Assembly (NCBI RefSeq): GCF_000733295.1
Contig: NZ_JPMI01000231.1
Location: 1-50,949 of the forward strand
Direction of reading: 5' to 3'
Length of the DNA: 50,949 nt
Source: Archangium violaceum Cb vi76
GTDB lineage: Bacteria; Myxococcota; Myxococcia; Myxococcales; Myxococcaceae
Below are positions 44,816 to 50,949 of the stretch, piece after piece. How positions within the stretch are numbered: the stretch's first letter is position 1; every line of letters begins with the position of its first letter. A program made the position numbers and the translations under genes. The notes under the pieces were generated by a model. The model had not been told where the DNA came from. It saw only the letters and a program-made list of their open reading frames with translations, and made no database searches.

Positions 44816-44982
44816 GTGAAAAAATCGCGCACCGTTCCATGTCTCCGAAGAGGAGACAAGGGGGACGGAGGTAACGTTTACAGCCTTCGTAACAGAAAAA
44901 TTCCTGAAAACCATCACAGCCTCTTGTTCACGGCTTAAATCGGAGTTCAAGTGAACGGTCTCTTCTACCGAGGAGTATTGCT
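44816..44982. promoter_or_regulatory. Divergent promoter region, AT-rich
   Basis: This intergenic stretch between divergent lipoprotein genes is clearly more AT-rich than its surroundings. It contains a hairpin TGTCTCC-GAAGA-GGAGACA (44840-44858) in the leader of the minus-strand gene and an inverted pair GTTCAC (44926-44931) and GTGAAC (44951-44956), a possible operator. AGGAG at 44971-44975 is the ribosome site that favours the TTG start at 44983. Confidence 0.5.
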
Positions 44983-47193
44983 TTGGCTCATCGAATGATG
45001 CGGACCCTGTGTGTGGCCTGGCTGGGTGCGAGCCTCGCCGCTTGCGGTTCGACTGTGGACGTGAACGAGGAGGCGGTGAAGGCGGGGGAGAAGGACGTTG
45101 ACATCCAGGCGGCGCTGGCGCGTTTCAAGGACGTGCGCGTCGTGGGCAGCGAGGCCGGTGTTCCGTACGCGGTGACGGGCCAGTTGGGCCGGCTGTCGCC
45201 CTCGGGCAGCGTAGGCGAGCTGCGTGCCAAGGACGAGCTGCGTGAGGCGGTGGTGGAGCTCGCGCCGGTGTTCCGCGTGAGCGGCGAGGACCTGGTGTTC
45301 AAGCGCTCCTCGGTGGACGAGCAGGGGCACCGCCACCTGCGCTTCCAGCAGACGCTCAACGGCCTGCGCGTGGTGGGCGGTGAGCTCGTCATGCACGCGG
45401 ATGGTACGGGCAACATCTACGCGGTCAACGGCTCGCTCCGGTCGGGTGAGCAGCTGTCCGCCGCGGCGCGCGTGGCTCCCGAGGCCGCGCTGCGTGCCGC
45501 CGAGGTTGGCTCCTCCGCGCGGGGTGCTTCCGCCCAGGGCGAGGCGAAGCTCGTCTACGTGCGCGCCGAGGGCAGCTCCGAGCTGCGCCTGGCCTACGAG
45601 GTGTCCGTGAAGGGCGAGCGTCAGGGCATTCCCGCCCATGATCTCGTCTACGTGGACGCGCAGCGCGGCGGCGTCCTCCTGGAGAACCCGCTCATCCACA
45701 CGGCGCTCAACCGCCGGGTGTACTCGGCCAACAATGGCTCCACCACGCCGGGCACGCTCAAGCGCAGCGAGGGCCAGGCGGCCATCGGTGACGCCCATGT
45801 CGACACCAACTACGACATGCTGGGCACCACCTACAACTGCTACAAGACGCTCTTCAACCGCGACTCGTACAACAACGCGGGCGCCACGCTCACCAGCACC
45901 GTCCACTACGGCAGCAACTACGTGAACGCCTACTGGGACGGCACCCAGATGGTGTACGGCGACGGCAACGGTGTGGACTCCATCGAGCTGGGCAAGGATC
46001 TGGACGTCACCGTCCACGAGCTGACCCACGCCGTGACGGACTCCGAGTCGGACCTCATCTACTCGGGTGAGTCCGGCGGTCTCAACGAGTCCATGTCCGA
46101 CATCTTCGCCGGCGTGTGCGAGAGCTGGACGCGCAGTTGGGCCGTGGACGCGGACGTCTTCAAGATTGGCGAGGACATCTGGACGCCCGGCACCGCGGGT
46201 GACGCGCTCCGCTACATGGATGACCCGGCCCGGGATGGCGTGTCGCTCGACTTCTACGGCGACTACTCCGCGGGCGTGGACGTGCACTACAGCTCGGGCA
46301 TCAGCAACCTGGTGTTCTCGCTGCTGAGCAAGGGCGGCGTGCACCCGCGTGGCAAGTCCACCAACGTGGTGCCGGCGATTGGCCCGGAGAAGGCCGGCCG
46401 CATCTTCTACAAGGCCAACACGGACCTCTTCACGGCCAGCACCACCTTCGATCAGGCCAAGACGTACACCCTCCAGGCCGCCGATGCGCTCTACGGCGCG
46501 GGCTCGGCCGAGTCCCTGGCGGTGAACGAGGCCTGGAAGGCCGTGGGCGTGCCGCCTCCGCCGCCGGTGATCGATCCGCTGACCAACGGCGTGGCGGTGA
46601 CCGGCATCTCCGGTGGAAAGAAGTACTACTCGCTGCAGGTGCCCGCCGGTCAGGCCAACCTCGTGTTCGACATCAGCGGTGGCACGGGTGACGCGGACAT
46701 GCACGTGAAGTTCGGCGCGCTGCCGACCACCAGCTCCTACGACTGCCGTCCGTACGCGGGTGGCAACACGGAGAACTGCGCCTTCACCAACCCGGCCGCG
46801 GGCACCTGGTACGTGTTCCTGAACCCCTACTCGGCGTTCTCGGGTGTGACCCTCAAGGGCACGTACAGCGGGACTGGCGGTGGCGGTGGCACGCCGGTGA
46901 CCCTCACCATCAACGACAGCGTGGCCTCGGGCGCGGCGGACAACTTCGGTCCGTACAGCGTGGTGGCGGGCACCAAGTTCAAGGTGGTGATGTCGGGCTC
47001 GGGTGACCCGGACCTCTACGTCCGCTTCGGCGCGGCGCCCACGACCAGCACCTACAACTGCCGTCCCTACAGCTCCGGCGCCTCCGAGACGTGCGACCTG
47101 ACGGTGCCCGCGGGCCAGAGCAGCGCCTACGTCATGGTGCGCGGCTACACCGCGTCCACGTACTCGCTGAACATCAGCTACACCCGGCCGTAG
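44983..47193 (+). CDS. M4 thermolysin-like metallopeptidase with two PPC domains, lipoprotein
   Basis: This 736-residue secreted protease has a lipobox-type signal (LGASLAAC), an FTP/PepSY-type propeptide (about 40-210), and an M4 catalytic domain with HELTH at 345-349 and the third zinc ligand E369 in GGLNESMSD. Two bacterial pre-peptidase C-terminal (PPC) domains (about 540-625 and 645-735) follow, each with the CRPY block and DxDxY-type repeats (GDADMHVKFG, GDPDLYVRFG). The TTG start is chosen because AGGAG lies seven bases upstream, while ATG codons at 44995 and 44998 have no site. In myxobacteria such enzymes are predatory or nutrient-scavenging exoproteases. Confidence 0.92.
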   Translation: MAHRMMRTLCVAWLGASLAACGSTVDVNEEAVKAGEKDVDIQAALARFKDVRVVGSEAGVPYAVTGQLGRLSPSGSVGELRAKDELREAVVELAPVFRVSGEDLVFKRSSVDEQGHRHLRFQQTLNGLRVVGGELVMHADGTGNIYAVNGSLRSGEQLSAAARVAPEAALRAAEVGSSARGASAQGEAKLVYVRAEGSSELRLAYEVSVKGERQGIPAHDLVYVDAQRGGVLLENPLIHTALNRRVYSANNGSTTPGTLKRSEGQAAIGDAHVDTNYDMLGTTYNCYKTLFNRDSYNNAGATLTSTVHYGSNYVNAYWDGTQMVYGDGNGVDSIELGKDLDVTVHELTHAVTDSESDLIYSGESGGLNESMSDIFAGVCESWTRSWAVDADVFKIGEDIWTPGTAGDALRYMDDPARDGVSLDFYGDYSAGVDVHYSSGISNLVFSLLSKGGVHPRGKSTNVVPAIGPEKAGRIFYKANTDLFTASTTFDQAKTYTLQAADALYGAGSAESLAVNEAWKAVGVPPPPPVIDPLTNGVAVTGISGGKKYYSLQVPAGQANLVFDISGGTGDADMHVKFGALPTTSSYDCRPYAGGNTENCAFTNPAAGTWYVFLNPYSAFSGVTLKGTYSGTGGGGGTPVTLTINDSVASGAADNFGPYSVVAGTKFKVVMSGSGDPDLYVRFGAAPTTSTYNCRPYSSGASETCDLTVPAGQSSAYVMVRGYTASTYSLNISYTRP

Positions 47194-47214
47194 TCCGGGT
47201 GGGCAGGATGGATT

Positions 47215-47259
47215 GACGGGCGGGCGGCTCTCCACGTGGGGGCCGCCCGTCGTCTTTTC
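47215..47259 (+). terminator. Putative terminator between convergent genes
   Basis: GACGGGCGG (47215-47223) pairs with CCGCCCGTC (47243-47251), followed by GTCTTTTC. It lies after the M4 protease stop and before the convergent stop at 47269. Confidence 0.6.
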
Positions 47260-47268
47260 GCGGGGCCA

Positions 47269-47919
47269 CTACCGCCGCAGCAGGATGTCCCGCGCGAGGC
47301 TCTCGCCTCCGCCCACCAGGTCGAACGAGGCGCGCACGGGAGTGCCCTCGCTGATATCCCTCAGCGGGATGTGGCGGCCCCGGCGCAGGCCACGGCTGCG
47401 GCCGTCGATGCGCAGCTCGTAGACGTTGCCCTCGTCGTCGCTCACCTCGATGGTGCCGGGGCGCACGCGCTTCACCCGGCCATCCACGGTGCCGCTGGCG
47501 ATGGTGACCGCCTCGGCGGGCTCGGTGGCGGAGATGCTCGCGTTGCCGGCACGTGCCGCCTCCGCGGCTTCCAGGAAGCCGATACGGTCCTCGTCCGGCA
47601 GAGCAGGTCGGGCGGGCTGGCTCCCCGGCCGCTCCCTGGATTCGGAGTCCGTCTCCAGAATCCGCGAGGGCGGAGTCTCCGCGTCCGCTCCGCTCGCGAG
47701 GTGCTCTTCCGCCGGTTCGCTCTGTCCGGCTCCGGTGTCGGAGTCCGCCAGCTCTGGCAGCTCGACGAAGTCGATGGTCTGGACGGGAGTGGGTTCCGCT
47801 GGAGCCTCGGTGGCCACGGTGACCTTCGTGCCTTCCGTTGCCGGCTCCGGCTCGCGGCAGCCCGTCAGACAGAGGACACAACAGCCCAGCAACCCCCAGC
47901 CCACGCCCCATGCCGCCAT
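47269..47919 (-). CDS. Lipoprotein of unknown function
   Basis: This 216-residue protein has a signal of the form MAAWGVGWGLLGCCVLCLTGC, with lipobox LTGC. The following 100 residues are Pro/Glu/Ala-rich and likely disordered. A C-terminal folded part (about 150-216) contains TVDGRVKRVRPGTIEVSDDE and GTPVRASFDLVGGGESLARD, which looks like a small beta domain. The ATG at 47919 has a purine-rich GGGGGG site just upstream. A longer frame up to 48003 would precede the signal and is unlikely. No family name can be given. Confidence 0.65.
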   Translation of the reverse strand: MAAWGVGWGLLGCCVLCLTGCREPEPATEGTKVTVATEAPAEPTPVQTIDFVELPELADSDTGAGQSEPAEEHLASGADAETPPSRILETDSESRERPGSQPARPALPDEDRIGFLEAAEAARAGNASISATEPAEAVTIASGTVDGRVKRVRPGTIEVSDDEGNVYELRIDGRSRGLRRGRHIPLRDISEGTPVRASFDLVGGGESLARDILLRR

Positions 47920-48008
47920 CCCGCCCACCCCCCAGTGCCGTCCGGAAGGAAGGTGGGGCGCCGGGGCGGGCGTGGCAAGCCTCCCGTCCGGACACCTGTT
48001 CACGGGGC

Positions 48009-48848
48009 TCAGCGCACGGGGCCGCCGACGCGGGCCTGGATGCGCTGGAGCTCGTTGCCGAGGAGGGTCTGCTGACCGCCCCCGTAGCCGCGCGATTGGA
48101 TGAGCGAGCGCACCTCGCTGGCGCGTGCCTGGGGCTCGGGGTGGGTGGCGAAGAAGGCGCTGACGAAGTTGGGGCTGGAGCCCTGCATTCGCGCGAGCTT
48201 CTCGAAGAAGCGCGCCATCGCGGCCGGGTCATAGCCCGCGCTGTCCAGGAACTGCAGGCCGCGCTTGTCCGCCTCGCGCTCCATGCCGCGGGTGTACGCG
48301 GCGAGGTAGCCCTGGGCGGCGATGGCGCTGCCCACCTGGGCGAGCAGGCCCGGGTCGTTGCCGAACAGGAGCTGCTGCAGGGTGCTCAGGCCCACCTGGC
48401 TGGCGAGCTGTTGCCGGGCATGGCCCGAGGTGACGTGGGCCACCTCGTGGGCGAGCACCGACGCGAGCTCCGCCTCGCTGTCCGCCGCGCGGAGGAGGCC
48501 CGAGTAGACGAAGATGTGGCCTCCGGGCAGGGCGAAGGCGTTGACGGTCTCGGGCGCGTCGATGACGGTGAACTGGAAGGGGTAGGGCCGCTCCTCCCGG
48601 GGCGCCTGGGCCACGAGGCGCTGGCCGAGCCTGTCCACGTAGCTCTGCACCAGGGGATCCTCGAGGACCTTCTCCTGCCGCCGCACCTCGGCGGAGAGCT
48701 GATCCCCCAATTGGCGCGCCTCCTCGGGGCCGAGGACGAACTCTCCAACGGCCCGGGTGGCGGGGCGGGTGACAGAGGCCACGGTGCCGCAGCCCGTGCC
48801 GAGCAGCAGCCCCAGCACCGAGAGAGGGGGAATCAGAGCGCCTTTCAT
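48009..48848 (-). CDS. M48-family zinc metallopeptidase, lipoprotein
   Basis: This 279-residue peptidase has a lipobox signal (GLLLGTGC at 13-20), the zinc motif HEVAH at 134-138 and the downstream ligand region RGMEREADKRG. It resembles BepA/YfgC and LoiP-type periplasmic proteases that handle outer-membrane protein quality. The TPR region of BepA is absent, so it is nearer to the short M48 lipoproteins. The ATG at 48848 starts the signal peptide; earlier in-frame codons up to 48929 precede it without benefit. It lies 89 bp upstream of the lipoprotein gene on the same strand. Confidence 0.88.
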   Translation of the reverse strand: MKGALIPPLSVLGLLLGTGCGTVASVTRPATRAVGEFVLGPEEARQLGDQLSAEVRRQEKVLEDPLVQSYVDRLGQRLVAQAPREERPYPFQFTVIDAPETVNAFALPGGHIFVYSGLLRAADSEAELASVLAHEVAHVTSGHARQQLASQVGLSTLQQLLFGNDPGLLAQVGSAIAAQGYLAAYTRGMEREADKRGLQFLDSAGYDPAAMARFFEKLARMQGSSPNFVSAFFATHPEPQARASEVRSLIQSRGYGGGQQTLLGNELQRIQARVGGPVR

Positions 48849-48927
48849 GGGTCTCCAGATGTGCACCGGGCACGACTGGAACAACGCGGTGGCCGGGGAA
48901 AGCATCCAGGCCGCCATGCGCTCAATC

Positions 48928-48963
48928 ACCCCTCTCCCCTCGGGAGAGGGTCAGGGTGAGGGT
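48928..48963. repeat. Palindromic intergenic repeat, copy C
   Basis: ACCCCTCTCCCC-TC-GGGAGAGGG followed by a GGGTGAGGGT tail. Its right end overlaps the 3' end of the membrane hydrolase gene, whose stop and last codons come from the repeat. Confidence 0.85.
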
Positions 48964-49976
48964 ATGTCGCTCCCCGGGTTCCCCCCTCGCCGTCCGCGCC
49001 ACCGCTCCATCAACTCGCGAGCACTGCCACCGCGCTCGAGCCGTGCGTCCACCACCGACAGGTCTGGCGCCAGCTCCAGGACGAACGCGAGTGTCGGCTC
49101 GCCGCGCAGGTGGTAGCGCAGGTCTCCGATCCGCACCACGGTGCGCCCCTGTTCGCCGGAGGCCGAGGAGATGACGGGGAAGCGGGCCCAGGCGAGCGCC
49201 TCGTGCACGGTGGGGACGGCGCGCACGGAGGCGGGGAGGGCCGCCACCGAGGGCCGGGGCAGGCGGCGCTCCTCGCGCGGCGGCTCGCCGGGGGACACGG
49301 AGCCGGCCACGTACTCGGAGGGGAGCACGGCCACATAGCGCCAGGTGGTGAGGGAGAACCACGCGGGGAAGACCTGTACGCGCTCCGCCGAGGGCCAGGC
49401 CTCGCGCACGCGGGACGTCAGCGTGGCCTGGAGGACGACGCGCAGGCCCACGTACGCGGCCGAGCACGCGAGCCCCACGAGCAGGGCGCGCCGCCACCGT
49501 GCCCGCTGGCGCCAGGCCCACACCGCACCGGCGAGCAGCGGAAGGGTGACGAGCGGGTCCACCACCAGGGTCCAGTCGAGCGTGAGGCGCCGGTCGGAGA
49601 AGGGGAGGAGGAGGCGGGTGCCCCAACCGGTCCACAGGTCGGGCAGCAGGTGGGCCCCGCAGAGCGCGAGCAGGCTGGAGAGGTAGACGGGGAGGAAGCG
49701 GGCGCGGCGGAAGACGAGCAGGGCGAGCCCCGTGGCGGCGAGGGCCACGACGGGGGCGAAGGCGAGTGCGTGCGACAGGCCGCGGTGGGCGCGCAGGGCG
49801 TGGTCGACGGAGTTGGCGGCGGGCAGGAGGGTGTCGAGATCGGGCAGCTCGGCGGCGAGGACGGAGCCGAGGAGCACGGCCTTGTCGGTGGGGGAGAGGG
49901 GCGAGCCTGCGGGGGACTCGGGCCGGCGCAGCGCGCCGAGGGCCAGGCCCAGCAACCCGTGGGTGAGGTTGTCCAT
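48951..49976 (-). CDS. YdjM-type membrane-bound metal-dependent hydrolase
   Basis: This 341-residue inner-membrane protein starts MDNLTHGLLGLALGAL, with motifs PDLDTLL (44-50) and HRGLSHAL (64-71) and several hydrophobic helices across the N-terminal half (about 75-165). This is the pattern of the YdjM/LexA-regulated hydrolase family. The last 10-12 codons lie in repeat copy C, so the C-terminus may have been changed by that repeat. The ATG at 49976 begins 4 bp after the stop of the gene upstream of it on the same strand, so these two form an operon. Confidence 0.8.
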   Translation of the reverse strand: MDNLTHGLLGLALGALRRPESPAGSPLSPTDKAVLLGSVLAAELPDLDTLLPAANSVDHALRAHRGLSHALAFAPVVALAATGLALLVFRRARFLPVYLSSLLALCGAHLLPDLWTGWGTRLLLPFSDRRLTLDWTLVVDPLVTLPLLAGAVWAWRQRARWRRALLVGLACSAAYVGLRVVLQATLTSRVREAWPSAERVQVFPAWFSLTTWRYVAVLPSEYVAGSVSPGEPPREERRLPRPSVAALPASVRAVPTVHEALAWARFPVISSASGEQGRTVVRIGDLRYHLRGEPTLAFVLELAPDLSVVDARLERGGSARELMERWRGRRGGNPGSDIPSP

Positions 49977-49980
49977 GCCG

Positions 49981-50793
49981 TCATGCTCCCAGGGCGTGGG
50001 CCACGGCGCTCACGTGTGTGCGCACGAGCTCCCGGGCGCGAGTGAGTTCCTCCAGGTGCGTGGGGACATAGCCGAGGCACAGCACCACCTCGTCCTCGGG
50101 AGCGGCGCGCGCGCCCAGCGCGGCGTAGTCGAGCGTGCGCGAGAGGGGCTCGCCCTCGGTGTCCGGGGTGAAGCGGCCGAACACGGCGGCGTGGGTGTCC
50201 CGGCCGGGCGCGGTCTCCTTCAGGGCGAAGAGCTGACGCACGGCCTCGAGCGTCTCCGGTCGGGCGGCGAGCACCTCGGGGTCCACGGGCCCCGCCAGCT
50301 CCCACTCGAGCAGACGCAGGCAGCCGCGGACGAACTCCACGTCGGTGATGACGAGCCCATACAGGTACCAGTCCGCGCACGCCGCCTGGACGAGCCGGGC
50401 CTGCGCGTCCGAGAGCCAGGTGAAGGAGGGGCAGGTGAAGGTTTCACAGATGTCGGCGCGGTAGACGCCGCAGTCGCGCAGGTCCGCGCCGCCCGTCACC
50501 TTCGGGTGGCCGAGGCAGCCCACCCGCGTGCGCTCCGCGTCGAGGAAGCCCAGCAGCGGACAGACGCGCACGGCGGGGAAGAGGGGAGGCGTGGCGTGAC
50601 GGGCCTCGAGCAGGGCCCGGGCCGCGGCCTGCCAGGCCCCGGGTTCCCTGGGCAATGGGGCGAAGGTGTCCGTCTGCGTGGCGAGACGCTCGGTGAGCGT
50701 GGCGCGCGAGTGGTCGCGGAAGTTGTAGAGGCCGCAGCAGGCGCCGCACGAGGCGCCACGGCCGGGCTGGCACAGGTGGAAGGAGACGGACAC
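49981..50793 (-). CDS. Cysteine-rich protein of unknown function
   Basis: This 270-residue protein begins MSVSFHLCQPGRGASCGACCGLY. Its cysteines (CGACC, later CPLLGFL, CLGHP, CGVYRADIC, FTCPSF) look able to bind zinc or iron-sulfur and recall YkgJ/Fe-S-associated families, but I cannot assign one. The C-terminal half (about 140-270) is helical. It overlaps nothing upstream and lies just before the repeat at 50848. It shares an operon with the membrane hydrolase that follows it. Confidence 0.6.
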   Translation of the reverse strand: MSVSFHLCQPGRGASCGACCGLYNFRDHSRATLTERLATQTDTFAPLPREPGAWQAAARALLEARHATPPLFPAVRVCPLLGFLDAERTRVGCLGHPKVTGGADLRDCGVYRADICETFTCPSFTWLSDAQARLVQAACADWYLYGLVITDVEFVRGCLRLLEWELAGPVDPEVLAARPETLEAVRQLFALKETAPGRDTHAAVFGRFTPDTEGEPLSRTLDYAALGARAAPEDEVVLCLGYVPTHLEELTRARELVRTHVSAVAHALGA

Positions 50794-50847
50794 GGTACCT
50801 CGGGAGGCTAATCCCCTTCAGGGAAATGATCGAAGGGGCTCCATGCT

Positions 50848-50882
50848 CCCTCTCCCCCCCGGGAGAGGGTTGGGGTGAGGGT
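50848..50882. repeat. Palindromic intergenic repeat, copy D
   Basis: CCCTCTCCCCCCCGGGAGAGGG followed by GGGGTGAGGGT. After it, to the window end at 50949, I see no gene. Confidence 0.85.
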
Positions 50883-50949
50883 ATCCGAGCCCGTTCTTCC
50901 AACCCGTGGCCCTCGGTGTGGACAGGGGATTCAACCCGGGACCCTGGCA

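Noticed and set aside
44965-47235. A 756-codon open frame on the minus strand
   Set aside because: It is the antisense shadow of the M4 peptidase. Its composition is dominated by Val/His/Arg, and there is no domain or signal.
1-50949. CRISPR array, rRNA or replication origin
   Set aside because: I saw no regularly spaced repeat-spacer pattern, no rRNA signature and no DnaA-box cluster or rep gene.

Overview
The window looks like a high-GC delta-proteobacterial chromosome, most likely a myxobacterium of the Cystobacterineae (Archangium, Cystobacter or Melittangium type). This is inferred from base composition and from the secreted-protease and lipoprotein genes on the right. No taxonomic marker gene is present.

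Layout. (1) 1-1.2 kb: an NhaR-like LysR regulator and an intact tRNA-Phe(GAA). (2) 1.2-33.2 kb: a genomic island placed in the 3' half of tRNA-Phe. The last 45 bp of the tRNA (1157-1201) recur with one mismatch at 33178-33222, which fits an attL/attR pair about 32 kb apart. The left end is a graveyard of transposon pieces (IS66 remnants, an intact IS3 element, a broken cystathionine beta-synthase tail). No integrase was found. (3) 33.3-38.7 kb: a leftward operon with the DNA 7-deazaguanine insertion genes (dpdC, a second dpdB, dpdA, dpdB), then a small SBD-like protein. (4) 38.9-50.9 kb: ordinary chromosomal genes (flavin monooxygenase, paired M16 peptidases, DUF1615 lipoprotein, M4 and M48 metallopeptidases, a YdjM-type membrane hydrolase). 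Short palindromic repeats (CCCTCTCCC/GGGAGAGGG type) lie only in parts 1 and 4.

Two conflict systems are visible. The first (3978-11639) is a compact VMAP-type NTP-dependent system: an EAD1-trypsin effector, an EAD1-VMAP adaptor, a MoxR AAA+ ATPase and a 1400-residue vWA-SLOG-EAD1-TIR protein. Three of the four proteins carry the same EAD1 adaptor domain, which probably tethers the protease and TIR effectors to the VMAP-MoxR core. The second (12657-38698) is a Dpd system, which places a preQ0-derived 7-deazaguanine in DNA and restricts unmodified DNA. Its effector genes (dpdE, F, G, H, I on the minus strand; a nuclease and a giant dpdJ-like double helicase on the plus strand, converging on them) sit inside the tRNA repeats. 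Its modification genes (dpdA/B/C) sit just outside.

Most notable are: the vWA-SLOG-EAD1-TIR fusion; a RecB/Cas4-like iron-sulfur nuclease paired with an SF1+SF2 fused helicase where canonical Dpd systems have a PLD-type nuclease; tandem DpdB paralogues around DpdA; an SBD-only modified-DNA reader candidate beside the modification operon; and the split of modification and restriction genes across an att-like repeat.
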